Below, piece after piece: positions 10,221 to 23,000 of a DNA stretch of 29,432 nt. A program made the translations under genes and the position numbers. Numbering within the stretch: the stretch's first letter is position 1; every line of letters begins with the position of its first letter. The notes under the pieces were generated by a model. It searched no databases, was not told the origin of the DNA, and saw only the letters and a list, made by a program, of their open reading frames with translations. The stretch is from Rhodocollybia butyracea. Lineage: Eukaryota; Basidiomycota; Agaricomycetes; Agaricales; Omphalotaceae. The stretch covers positions 1-29,432 of the forward strand of contig JADNRY010000723.1 in the NCBI GenBank assembly GCA_015501585.1, given 5' to 3'.

Positions 10221-11814
10221 ATGTTTGGATCTCATCTGGCCACTCGATTGGCACGACCTTCCAGTCTGCGATACTCTTGGTGCCTCTCTCATACATCCTC
10301 TCACACAAGGAAGAGTTCCAGCGAGAATCGACTGGTAAAGCCTTCTCCAGACCATGAATCTAGTGGCGGAGTATTGGATGTTACACGTCGTGAACCTTAC
10401 TGGCACATAATTCCAACCTGGAAGGATGTCTCAGAGGCAGACTTCCTAGATTATGGCTGGCAGGAAAGTTTCCACACTATTTTAATAACATCCTTAGCTT
10501 ATAAGCCCTATCTTTAGGTTGCACATACTGTCCAAGGTAAAGACAAACTGGCCGCATTTCTCTACAATGTTCTTCCTGAAGAGATCCCGTATGATGGGGA
10601 CGCGCCTGAGCCATTACGCCAGATACAGACCCGCGATATGTTTGTCCAAGATGTCTTGGGTGGGATCTCCCTCGCCCCAATGTCCATCCGTATCACCCCG
10701 CATATCATGAGTGTGATTGACTGGACAAAACCGCTCTCGGACCCCATTCGACGCCAGTTCATTCCACTAAGGTCATCTTTCATCAAGGACCACCCGAAAC
10801 TTCAGTTAGATTCACTGAACGAGACTGGAGATTCCCCGACGCCGGGTCTGGTTCATCGGTATCACGACAAGGCTCTCTTTCTAGGTATTTTTTTTTCTGT
10901 TCCTATGGACCCGTTTGGATCTAATTTTATCACGTCTTCAGCCGTATCTGTCTGCCCGGTCTACTGCCGGTTCTGCACACGCTCTTACTCTGTGGGGGGA
11001 GCCACCGAAGAAGTGTCGACGAAAAAATCCTTCTCGCCCACACGTCGTCGCTGGGAGCGCATGTTTGAATATATTGAGCAGACACCACAGCTATCCGACA
11101 TTGTTGTCTCTGGTGGAGATGGTTATTATATCGCCCCGGAACATCTCACCAGTATCACAGAACGTCTGCTTTCCATTCCACACATCCGTCGCATTCGTAT
11201 TGCCAGTAAAGGCTTGGCAGTGTGCCCTTCGCGTATAATCACCCCAGGAGACGGATGGACACAGGCACTTATCAACGCCTCAGCAGCTGCACGACGGATG
11301 GGTAAGTCGGTAGCATTGCATACTCATTTCAATCATCCAAGGGAAGTAACATGGATCACTCGATTGGCGGCCCAGAAGCTCTATGAAGAGGGAGTGATGG
11401 TGCGGAATCAGACTGTTATGCTGCGCGGTGTGAATGACAATGTGGATACAATGAAGGAGTTGATGAGATTACTGGCCGACAACAACCTTATGCCAGTAAG
11501 TATCATATTCTTCTTCTTTATTATCGCTACTTACTTCCGTTGTGTAGTACTATGTCTACCAGGGTGACATGGTCTCTGGCGTTGAGGACCTGAGGACACC
11601 GCTGTCTACAATCCTTGAGGTTGAACGGCATATCCGTGGATCGATTGCTGGATTTGCTACTCCAAATTTTGTTGTCGATCTTCCCGGAGGCGGCGGTAAA
11701 CGTCTCGCCACATCTTACAATACTTATGATCGCTCGACTGGGGTGTCAACGTATATCCTTCCTGGTAAGAACGCAGGCGAAGATAGAGTTTACGAGTATC
11801 ACGATCCGTTATAG
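10221..11814 (+). CDS. Lysine 2,3-aminomutase-like radical SAM/PLP enzyme
   Basis: Four exons (10221-10463, 10518-10884, 10942-11495, 11548-11814) give about 476 residues. The family moves the amino group of L-lysine from carbon 2 to carbon 3, forming beta-lysine, using a [4Fe-4S] cluster, SAM and pyridoxal phosphate. The cluster motif is CPVYCRFC (CX3CX2C, residues about 208-215). SGGDG follows, then the PLP-binding PGGGGK near residue 439. FLDYGWQ before exon 2 matches the family N-terminal region. The enzyme class is mainly bacterial, so ancient transfer into fungi is plausible. Oddity: the first intron would need to start at 10464 with GAAAGT, not GTAAGT. Without splicing there, translation stops at 10517. 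It may therefore be a GA-AG intron, a sequence error, or a disabled gene. The rest is intact. The N-terminal 30 or so residues are basic and Ser-rich and could target mitochondria. Confidence 0.85.
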
Positions 11815-12343
11815 AAATGATCTGTAACTGTAATTACATAGGTTAGTGTTTATGTTTTCCATACCTTTGAGTAAAGACAAGCCAAAGCGATACATATCAA
11901 GGCCCCTAAAGGCAGCGTTTGATGGTCACATTCATATTCATACTATCTGTCAGCACCTTCGTACCTATAGATACACGGCCGAAGCGACAATATAATCGCT
12001 TGCGGTTCCATAACAGCCGGTCCCTGAACCTGCGCATAGGGATCGAGTTGTTGCTGGGAAAATGATTAGCTAGAGCGCCTGCGGGCCATCGACAGTACGG
12101 CCAGCGTCGAGCGAAGACCTGGGAACTTCGAGAAATGCCTGGCACGTCGGCCTGCAGCTGATTATCCAACTTTTGCTCCTGCTCCTTGTATTTCCTTGTT
12201 CTACTCCTTCTAGGCACTAATCGTCTGGGCCCTGAGTGTTCCTTGTACCTTCCCTGAGCCTGTTTCCATGTACCAGTCTCGAGAGTCGACTTTTACCTCG
12301 CAGTCCTGGATAATATGTAGCTATATATTGCTATTTAAATAAT
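11815..12343. other. Intergenic stretch, no gene recognised
   Basis: Holds the aminomutase 3' flank and the tRNA-Thr 5' flank. A 103-codon minus frame at 11906-12217 has no recognisable content. Confidence 0.45.
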
Positions 12344-12441
12344 GCCTTCTTAGCTCAGTGGTAGAGCGTTGCACTTGTATCCATCCGACCCTTGAACGAG
12401 TTACTATGCAAAGGTCAGTCGTTCAATCCGGCTAGGAGGCA
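12344..12441 (+). tRNA. tRNA-Thr(UGU) with a 26-nt intron
   Basis: Acceptor stem GCCTTCT pairs with AGGAGGC (12434-12440, one T-G pair). The D arm is TAGCTCAGTGGTAGAGC. Anticodon stem TTGCA pairs with TGCAA, and the loop reads CTTGTA plus A after removal of 12380-12405, giving anticodon TGT at 12376-12378. The T arm is AGTCG-TTCAATC-CGGCT. The intron sits at the canonical place after base 37. The discriminator base is A12441; CCA is not encoded, as expected in eukaryotes. Confidence 0.92.
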
Positions 12442-13173
12442 CTTCCTGGGGACTGTCTATCCCTCAAATTTTTTCTTTCTTTCTTTCTTCGGGCTCTCTT
12501 TATTCAATGACAGGCCCTTCTCTAGCTCTAATCCTTTATACCTGGCTATCCAGAATCGGAATCTCGGAAGGAAACATCTTCGGTATCGATATTTATGTGG
12601 CAGCAATCCGTGCCCTACCAAGAATACATCGCCCTCGAATTCCGAAAGAGGCCGTTATCTCCCACTTAAACTAGCCGTCACCCAGCATCGTCAATTTCGC
12701 CATCTCAGTGATTTTCTACGATACTAGTCATTCATTCAACTTCAAATTTCCAAGATAAACCCGCCTTGGGCCTGCACAAGGGCAAGACATACCTTTTATA
12801 AGGGTCAATACTCGTTGGCAGATGACAGGATCTCTGTTTCCTTTTCTTGCACCAGTCAAGCTGTGATACGAAAGAACAGACGTGCAAAGAGGTCTATTAA
12901 AGTAACGCGCGCAACCATTATGAATGGAACTTCGTTGGAATAAGTTTCAACAAAACTTGAAGAACCGCTCTCGGTGAATAGGTACAAATCCGCGAGCGAA
13001 GGAAACCACTGAGCAGGACAACATCAGTTCACTTCATAGTTCCAGCATCTATCTTGTTCATCTCGAAGTACCATCTAGAATCCAGGAAATTGGCTGAAAT
13101 CATGATGCTGTAATTTCAAGAGTCGAGGACGGACATATAGCATTAACATAAACAGAACATGGTAAGGAGTAAT
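12442..13173. other. Intergenic stretch with a CT-rich run
   Basis: TTTC-type units at about 12470-12489; no supported gene. It separates tRNA-Thr from the 3' end of RPT6. Confidence 0.45.
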
Positions 13174-14787
<1,614 letters not shown>

Positions 14788-15021
14788 GGTGAAAGTCGGA
14801 GGTGGGTGTGTGGGCTGACGCGTCTCGCGCTTCAGTCACGCAAATGTAATATGTTACGCTGTCACAAATTTCAATAAATAATCTCTGCTCAAACACAACA
14901 GATGACACAAGCGCAGGCAAAGCCTTGGCTTCTTTTGCTATCAATAAGCAGTCCACAGTAATAAAGATAAAACAAAAAAGAGCAAGTGGAAGCATAGATC
15001 AAAAGAGGTCGAATTACCTCA

Positions 15022-15123
15022 CTCCCTGGCTGGGAGTCGAACCCAGCTTTCGCGCGATCAGTCGATCATGTCTGACTCAGAAAACATGACAGGCGCGTGT
15101 ACTAGCCGATATACTACCAGGGA
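15022..15123 (-). tRNA. tRNA-Asp(GUC) with a 30-nt intron
   Basis: On the minus strand the acceptor stem TCCCTGG pairs with CCAGGGA, with discriminator G. D arm TAGTATATCGGCTAGTA is typical of Asp. Anticodon stem CGCGC pairs with GCGCG, and the loop is CTGTCAC after removal of 15057-15086, giving anticodon GTC. The T arm CTGGG-TTCGACT-CCCAG is perfect. Confidence 0.93.
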
Positions 15124-15202
15124 CATGTTTAAATTTGGGATTACAGCAGTGAGGTGCTACGGTGTATCCCACTCCCACCGGACATTTAATTCATCCTCCG
15201 AC

Positions 15203-15982
15203 TCAAACAGCCCGGTCGTAAGCAAGGCTTGTTTCGCCGGTGGTATAAAGGCCATAACAACCCTGAGCAATAGTTCGTTTTTGCACGTTGACAAAGCCCG
15301 CCTGCGCCAGAATGGTCTCATGTATATCCAGTGCAAGTCCTTTGCTGGCGTATAATGCAATAAACGCATCGATGAATAGCTTCGTATTTGGGCCACTGTA
15401 TGCTGTAGTCTCAGGACCAGTCTCCAAAAGTTGAACCCACCCTCCCGGCTTCAGAACACGATACAACTCGCTCAGTGCCGTTCCCCATTGCTCAGATGTG
15501 AGTGCACCGGCGAGTAGCCGTTGATTTGCCACTTTGAATCTATCGCTCCATGAGTCTGGGAGGTTCGTAACTGTATGTATGGCGAAAGCGATATTATGTG
15601 GATATTCGGTGGGGAAGAGGTGTCGATTGATATCAATACCAGTAAGAGAAACCTTCGGGTGAGCATCACGGGCAACATCGAGTAGCCAGATACCTTCCAG
15701 CACATCAGACATATTTGGAACATTCAGGATGGCGAATACGAACCAGTTCCAGTTCCTGTCTCGAGCAGCTCGTCTCCGGGATTAAGCGTTGTAGGGACGC
15801 AGATGAGCTTTCCGTCGAATACAACTTTGGTCATATATCGATTCTGCCAGTCGAGCCTATTAGACAAGGGGAATATATTCCTTTTGAAGATGGATAGATA
15901 GCCCATACCTTTTCCGCTCATCCTCAGTAGAAGGCAAGAAATACTGGGACACAAAAGAATGCTTTTGGGAGTTTCCAGCCAT
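15203..15982 (-). pseudogene. SAM-dependent methyltransferase, copy 1, C-terminus deleted and frameshifted
   Basis: Exons 15982-15909, 15856-15744 and 15693 onward encode a class I methyltransferase. The start is MAGN; LETGTGTG is the SAM-binding glycine loop, WLLDVARDAHP and GIDIN follow, and RVLKPGGWVQLLE is the usual strand before the fifth sheet. It is closely related to the gene at 18896-19851, with identical intron positions. After NVQKRTI it lacks about 50 nt present in that copy. The frame therefore shifts and stops at 15203, while the remaining homologous sequence (KQALLTTGLFESEDEL) continues in another frame to about 15157. The final YAQKP-like tail is missing. The methyl acceptor is unknown. 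Copy 1 could still yield a shortened protein, but loss of the C-terminal lid region argues against activity. Confidence 0.75.
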
Positions 15983-16278
15983 TCCTGTAGATTTGAGAGG
16001 AGAGCTGTGGTGGTCGCCCAAATTTATGCTGAATATTTGGTGTGATATCATATCGGTTTCGGTTCTTTTCCTCACGAATGCCCATTCGTGCGATACCAGT
16101 CAATGCTCGGAAGCTTCAAGATATCTCGTGCTAACAACACTGCATCCCAAGCACCACAGCTCCACTCGCGTATCCAAAAAATAAGGAAATTTCTTCCACA
16201 TGGCCTGCAGGTGTAATGACTATCGAGTAAAGGACGAGAAGGACGATAAGGAATTTTTGTACCCAAGAAGAACCATAG

Positions 16279-16290
16279 TAACCCTAACCC
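16279..16290. promoter_or_regulatory. Telomere-like TAACCCTAACCC motif
   Basis: Two exact units of the common fungal telomere repeat stand alone about 300 bp upstream of methyltransferase copy 1. It could be an interstitial telomeric seed or a telobox-type promoter motif, or chance. Confidence 0.3.
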
Positions 16291-16400
16291 AGATCTTTCT
16301 AGTTTAAGCTCCGACAGGACGCTTTGACCGCCCCATATCTAGCATTTACGTGGGTTTGGTGCTACTTCAGTTTTTGGAGCCAACAGCCTGACGCATTTAT

Positions 16401-16471
16401 CAGAAGGCGTTGATTACCAGTAGAGACGTTCAGGTGAACCTCGCGGGTGCCATTGCGAGTAGCCAGACTCA
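16401..16471 (-). pseudogene. Relic of a third methyltransferase copy
   Basis: The plus-strand blocks AGAAGGCGTTGATTA (16402-16416), AGAGACGTTC, GGTGAACCTCGCGGG and CGAGTAGCC occur in the same order as at 19486-19550, inside exon 3 of methyltransferase copy 2. About 15 bases between the first two blocks are missing, and one stretch (TGCCATTG for CAACGT) has diverged. Nothing else of the gene is recognisable around it. It corresponds to the LLDVAR-to-GIDIN region. This indicates at least three methyltransferase copies once stood here. Confidence 0.65.
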
Positions 16472-16844
16472 ATTCGCGTCCCCACCTTGGATCTAACGTC
16501 ATCCAGACGTTCCGTTGGATTGGCTATTCAGGTGTAGCGTTTGGTGACCTACACGGGGCCAAGTATTGGCCAAACCACTCATCAGCAGAAATTGCACATT
16601 CGTCCTATGTCTGCTTTGGAATCACATTCATATATACTCGTTGCGTTATCCTACAGCAATCTTACCTGACGAAATGAGCTGTCGTTAGCGTGCCGATTGG
16701 CTGCTGAGATGTGTGCCGCATAGCAACATCAAAGAGGGAGAAATCATCTTGAAACGGGGCGGACAAGATCTATTCAGGCAAAACACGGAAGCCATAGTAC
16801 ACGTTGGTATCATAATCCAGAAGGTATGTAAAATAGCGACGATA
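16472..16844. other. Intergenic stretch, no gene recognised
   Basis: Lies between the methyltransferase relic and the 3' end of the kinase-like gene. No further methyltransferase homology was found by eye. Confidence 0.4.
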
Positions 16845-18616
16845 TCAAATGTGCAGTTTCGTTCGGAAGTGACTAAGCTCATAACACTCCTCCTCCCTAG
16901 GGCAAGTATGGCCTATCTCTGCATTCTGGAAATCAATAACACAAAAAGTACCATCTTCGCGTCGAATGATATTACGAGGATAAAAATCCCCATGCATGAT
17001 CCCATGTTTGTGGAGCGTCTCAAGGATTTCATATATCATGATACTAGTGCGGAATGGTGAGTTTTCAAGCTCGGCATAAGAAAAAGCACATACCATTCAT
17101 CGTGTGTGAGAGGTTCAGCGTCTGACCAGAACTCCCCTTCAAGCGACTCTCCGGCAACTTCCAATATCAGAACTGGTTCGCCATCGTGAAGGAAATACCC
17201 ATAAAAATGGGGAATGATTTGAGGGGAGACAGCGGAAAGTATACGATAACTGTAGACCTCGACATAGAACAATGATAGAGCAAGTTTGAGGCTTTAAGTG
17301 AACTTGAAAATTACAGCGTTGTGCGCAGGCCCAAAGACACCTTTCCAAGTGCTGGCGTAATTCCCCAGCTGGAGCGTTTCGTTCGCATTTCCTTCGAGGT
17401 TAGAATCAGAGCTACTTCTTGACGAATCGGAGGAACCACTCCATGAATGATTCATGAGCATCAGTGAGTTCTGGATGGCAGTGTAAGCGTGACAAAGCGT
17501 GACAAAGCGAGAGTGAAATACTCTCCTCTTCAGCGTCCTTCCCATCAACGCCCATTTCTGCTAGTCCAGGCATCGGCATCAACTGAATGTCTAATTTCCC
17601 AGTCCATTTTGATGGGTTGCAAGCTTGGATCGGATTGACAAGTATAGGATATTTAGGAGTTGGTATTCTTGTATTGGGAAGCAATAGAAAAACAAGTATA
17701 GCAAGAAAAGGGATGTTGCCACCTGAGATATGCAGAGTTGTTTGTAAAATGTGAAGGCGAGGGACATGGGACGATTCCATAAGCTTTGGACACAATTGCT
17801 GCCCTGTGTTCCTTCTGCGGATCGCCGAGAGTAACTGTGACGAGATGAGTGAGTGCTAGCCCAGGACAGGGGCTGTGATTCAGAACACACCGTATTCCAC
17901 GAATACCACTCGAAAGGCGTCCACAATAATACCGACCTCTGATGGAGGATTATGTTGAACTTGTAGGTCAAGCTTAATTTGTGTGAGTGATTGCCGAAAA
18001 GAAAGGAGTTGTAGCGACGTACCTTGACGAGGGTGGCTCGGCCGTTTTCTTGTCTTTCAGGTGTATATTCATGTGGTTGAACAAGATCTGCACAATAGCT
18101 AGCGAGTACACTTGGTTTTTCGACTTGAATGCCGACGCCCTTTGACGGCTCCTCTTGGTTGATTTCGAAACTTGTGAGATTTTGGTCTCCTTGTTTTGAG
18201 ATTCGTAAAGACGGCTGCACAGAACGTAAACGGATGTCTAGGACATCAAGGATAATTCCGGCAGCTCCAAGCCACTGAGCCAGCATCATTGTCGCATCTC
18301 CCTCGCCTGTGATGATGACCGCTCTTGAAATGGTGAACTCGAGGTGTCGTAGAATTGCGGCAACATCTGAAGGCAAAGGATCGTCTAAGATCCCGCGACG
18401 AACCAGTTCCTCTTCGAACGCCTCGACTACACGGGAGGAAAAATCTTTTTCAGACAAGTCGGGACTACTTTGGCGTAAGAGTTTAGAAGCGTTTGGAGCG
18501 TGGCACGCCGAGAATGTATCCGGAGCAGTAGATGCTTTTTCGTTGGGTATTTTCCCCAGTTGAGGACAGCAGGAAGGAGAGAAATGGAGGAAGTCTTTCC
18601 AGGTTAAAGTTTGCAT
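16845..18616 (-). pseudogene. Fungal protein-kinase-like gene, probably broken
   Basis: Proposed exons are 18616-18023, 17972-17891, 17834-17723, 17667-17095 and 17043-16845, with plausible splice sites. The N-terminal 200 residues match nothing I know. The later part is kinase-like: STWKGVFG (glycine loop), VIFKF (lysine strand), FYVEVYSYRIL (helix C glutamate), VLILEVAGESL (hinge), then MHGDFYPRNI and VIDFQNAE (catalytic HGD...N and metal-binding DF). Such proteins, between aminoglycoside phosphotransferases and true kinases, form large families in mushroom fungi. Two defects are visible. After HPELTDAHESFMEWF the homologous reading moves to another frame near 17440, without room for an intron. 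An in-frame TAA at 17294-17296 separates FKFT from SLKLALSLFYVE. The exon 4 end (17095/17094) uses GTATGT. Either the gene is dead or the sequence has errors here. Confidence 0.6.
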
Positions 18617-18895
18617 GACCGAAGGTAAGCGATGGTTGTGATTAGAGGGATTCGTTATGTACTCCTATCCGTACTTGCTAACGTTTGAAACAAGCACGCG
18701 CATCAAGCTCTTAGCGCCCGTGACTTCGTCCTCTCCAAAGCAGGCACATCTCAAGTAATTTTCCCACCTCGACGTTCAACCTTCATATCCACAGGACTTT
18801 TTGTCATAAGCCTTAGCAAGCTACGTCGGAAAGTCCCACAGGTTGCCAGTAATAAGTCAAGATTTGGTTTCAATCGGTACAAGTCACAGTGAATA
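18617..18895. other. Short intergenic gap
   Basis: Separates the kinase-like gene start from the methyltransferase copy 2 stop. Nothing recognisable. Confidence 0.4.
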
Positions 18896-19851
18896 TCAGA
18901 TACCCGGCTTCTGTGCGTAAGCAACAGTCCAACGCCAGAAGCATTGCGAAGGTACATCCCACTCTTTGTCCATTCCCTGCAACACGAGATCAAATTCACC
19001 CTCCGACTCGAATAACCCAGCGGCAAGCAAGCTTTGTTTCACTGCTGCTACATAGCCTATGATTATCTTCTTGTGGCCCGTGTGTTCAGAATCCAAGTCC
19101 TGGGAATCCTGCCTAGGAAGACCAATAGTTCGTTTTTGCACATTGACAAAACCCGCGTCTTCTAGACGTTGGTCGATAGTATCGTGGAGATCTGACACAA
19201 ATCCTTTTTGGCATACAGCAAGCCAAGTGCTTCCACCATGCGCTTCATGTTTGGACCACTGGACGCTGTAGTCTCAGCATTGGTCTCCAAAAGTTGAACC
19301 CACCCTCCCGGCTTCAGGACGCGATACAGTTCGCCCAGTGCTATTCCCCATTGCTCAGATGTGAGTGCAGCGGTGAGCAGTCGTTGGTTCGCCACTTTGA
19401 ACCTATCACTCCAGGAGTCTGGAAGATCCGTGACAGAGTGCACAGCGAAGGTAACATTAGGCGGATGTTGGGTAGGGAGAAGGCGTTGATTAATATCAAT
19501 ACCAACAAGAGAGACGTTCGGGTGAACCTCGCGGGCAACGTCGAGTAGCCAAATACCTTCTAGTAGATAAGTTACGTTTGGAAATCCAAGACGACATCTA
19601 CAGACCAGTCCCAGCTGCACTATCGAGTACCTCGTCTCCGGGGTCAAGTGCTGTCGGGACATAGATGAGTTTTCCTTCGAATGCAATTCTGGTCATATAT
19701 CGATTCTGCCAGTCGAGCCTATTAAGCAAGGAAAAGATATCAACTTCGAACTTTGAACTTTCTTTAGAAACGCATACCTTTCTCGGTCATCTTCTGTAGA
19801 AGGCAAGACGTAGTGGGATACAAAAGGAGTATGTAGTGGGTTTCCAGCCAT
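18896..19851 (-). pseudogene. SAM-dependent methyltransferase, copy 2, one-base frameshift
   Basis: Exons 19851-19778, 19718-19606 and 19556-18896 match copy 1 in structure. The protein starts MAGNPLHTPFVSHY and has the glycine loop LDSAAGTG, then WLLDVAREVHP, GIDIN, RVLKPGGWVQLLE and a full C-terminus ending WTVAYAQKPGI. The only defect is in a run of five A bases at about 19207-19211. There the reading changes from YAKKD to the homologous GFVSDLHDTI in the next frame, and one extra A would restore continuity with copy 1 (YASKGLALDIHETI). In the given frame it stops at 19162. A homopolymer length error in the assembly is as likely as a real mutation. Substrate unknown. Confidence 0.75.
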
Positions 19852-20073
19852 CCCAGTAGACTTTGGCGGGGTGCTACGTATCGAGAAGAGAAGCAGAATT
19901 GATGAGCGGGAAGATAGCGTGCGTGTCATGCTGCGATGTGCTTTTTAAGTATTTTTGCCTTACACGCTCATCCTATGCCGTGTGTTCCGGTAGTCCTCAC
20001 TCGTGAAACTAATTTCCTCCAGCAAGACCTCAGCTGCCAGCAAAATGTGGGCTAGTAATATATACCTCGAGCT

Positions 20074-23000
20074 CTACCGTAATGATAGCTTCCCTCCAAA
20101 CCTCTGTCTCGCAACATTATCCATCTGACCTTTGACATCCCGAAAGGCAGCCCACCACGCCTTGCCAATCTTTACCTGCTCATCCTCCTCGAACTCATCT
20201 TCTTCATGATCAAACTCGCATCTCCCCCACCACCGCTTTAACAAAACCAACCACCACTTCATCACTGCTACTGCCCGAAAAAGTCCTTCATCCCCCGCCT
20301 GCGCCTGATCCACACTCTTCACTAACCACTTTGCAAAGAACGCAATATCTTGCTTGTTCGGAGCATATAGCTTGAATCGCGTCACCCACTGCTCAATGAC
20401 CTTTTGTACGTCATCGGTCTCGATAAAGTACAGCTTTTCACCTGGAGTGGGACCCGCCTGCTTGAGTGTTGGAGGTTGCACAAAACGAGCTTTGGGTGGC
20501 GGCAAGTACGTCACTTCGCCAGGGTCAGGCTCGGCGGACGCAGAACAACAGGCTGTTCCTCCCCTAGAGGAATATATCCCATGGTTTTAACATACGCGCC
20601 GCGGTGAGTTGTTCCCGCTGAACATTCCTTGGAAGAGCGGAGAATACCTCGGGATCGATGTCAAGCTTTACCAACTCACTCTCTGGTACCTTCCATGAAG
20701 CGAGGCCGGGAAGCTTCGTAAATCGGTTGTGCTTAGGCTTTCGCGGAGAGAGCGAAGAGCGGGAATGAGCGGGATCCAGTTGAGCAGTTATTCGTCGCAC
20801 GTTGGGACCACCGGGAGCGGGCATTTTACGTGGAAAGGAAATATCGTAGGTCGTGTACTCCGATTTGGAGCTGGTTGGTATGGAACAACGGGGCCAGTTG
20901 CGACTATTGGTACGAATGGCGAGACGGAACGACGTTTATATTCCGTCTCAAGCTCCTGCTTGATGTCCTGAGGTAAAGCGTCATAGACTGATTGGTCGAC
21001 TTGAGAAAACGAAGGAAGGTCGTGGACCGCCTGACGCGGAATTTCAATTTCCTGTATATCAACATCCATTGAGCTGGGTTCTGAGTTCCCTGTGCTCGGG
21101 TTTGTGCTTGGATCATGTTCGACAATGCCCTTCAAGAATGGTAGCCTCCCCTGACCAGAGCTATTAGCTACAGAGTTAGAGGTGTTCTCAAGCTTCTGAA
21201 TTTGGATGCCCAATCCCCTTAGCTCCTTCGGGTCAAATTTCAATGACTTGAGCAGTCGCCACGCATGATCAGCGATAATAATTTCGTCACTAGTAGCTGC
21301 AGGTTGTCCACCCGGTCCTGATAGTGACATTTGTTTGTTGAATACATCACATACACCATGGCCGAGAAACTGTACAGATCAGCCTTAACGAGAGAATCGA
21401 ACATCGAGAACATCGATACTTACTTTTGGTGGTTCAACTGGCGCAGTCGGATCTCGCTTCATGACTTTCAACGTTATCGAACGACCACGTCTTTGGATAG
21501 CATCTAAGCGCTTAGCGACCTCCTTCGCCATCTGCCTCAAAAAAGTCTGGACTTCTTCATTCTTCTGAAATCGAATTCCGTACTAAAGTGAAGATATTCG
21601 GTAACTCTGGCGGCGTAGATAACATACGAAAACCCACGTTAATATCACAGCTAACAGATTTTCGTTCCTTGTCGTTCTCAAGTTTTCTTTCATCTATACC
21701 TCGTATGAGATTGTATAGCGTCTCTCCAGTAGCCTTCCCTAGCACGGCGCCCAACGTTGCCTTACTCTTCTCTTCAAGGTCCCCTAGATTGGAAGTACCC
21801 CACTTATCCAAAGCTTTTTGCTTCGCTGCTCGCCCGAACCCATGTAGATTGGCGATATCCAACGGACCGAGAAACGCATGAACTTCACCTGGAACGAGGT
21901 GATAAGATTTGGCAGGTTTGGCTCGTCGGGTTGCGAGGCGTGCCAGACTAATATTATGGGAAATACCAATGCTGACTAAAGAAAAGTTTTAGAACAGCTT
22001 TGAAGAGAAAATGTGCAATGGGCAACTCACTCTCGCATCCAGTAGACTTCCGGACCTGTGTGCGGATTTGTTCTGCGAGCTCTTTCGCAAATCTTGGGGC
22101 GCAGATGGATCTCCCAAAGCGATCTTTTCTCGAAGACGACTAACGGCCCAAGTCACCTCGATCAAAGCTTCATCACAGACACTGCTTGAAGGTCGTCAGC
22201 GTGCATCATAAGCACAGTGTAAAACTCGAGAGAGAATTTTTTGTATCTAACGGAACAATTAGCAGGTACGTTGAGAGTCAAGAGTCCTTACAATTCAAAT
22301 TCATATGGAATTGTTACAACATTTGGACAAAGTTTTCCGTGCTTGCTGAAGGCTAGATAACCTCTTGGCTCCGGCAGACATTCAACAATGGAGGTGGTAC
22401 ACACCTCATTCCATTCTTTATCCCGAAGTCTCTTGCCTCATAACTGGCACTGGCAATCTCACTTGTACTGGAAGCCCCTCCTTGATTGTCTTGAGAATGG
22501 CAAACCACAACTGGCTTCCCCTTCAGGTCCGGGCGCTTGGTCAAGCCAGCAGCAACAAAAAAGCAGTCAAAATCACAGTGCATGATGACTCGCTGTTCAT
22601 CTGGCGGTGGCATAGCCCTTCCCTTCCCTTTGGCATCACTAAGTGTAGTAGATCCTGCTTTGGCTTTGATGGGAGACCGTAAGACCAGCCCGGCTCCGCG
22701 CATGCTAAGCCCTTGATCAGTGGTTGCAGGAACTTGGCCAATCATCTCGTCTCCAGGAGTAAAACCTTCTGGCATGCTCTCCGCCTTCTCTTGTGCTTCG
22801 CGCAGAAGCTCCTTCAACTCTGCTTTCCATGACGAGAGTGATGTAGTCGGGAATTCTTGTAATATCCGTCGATAAAATCCGGAGCGACAGAGTATGGGCA
22901 GCACGCCAATCTGAGCTGTGCATGGCGCGTTGGGCAAGCGGATTAGAATCATGTGCAGCGTAGGAGGGTACAGTAAGGTTTGTGGCACGATTAGATGTGG

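Noticed and set aside
12392..12727. 111-codon open frame on the plus strand
   Set aside because: It overlaps the tRNA-Thr gene and continues into a CT-rich tract with no conserved content.
17668..17971. Apparent frame changes in the N-terminal half of the kinase-like gene
   Set aside because: Using acceptors ATTAAG (before 17972) and ATACAAG (before 17667) gives a continuous reading, so these are not counted as defects.
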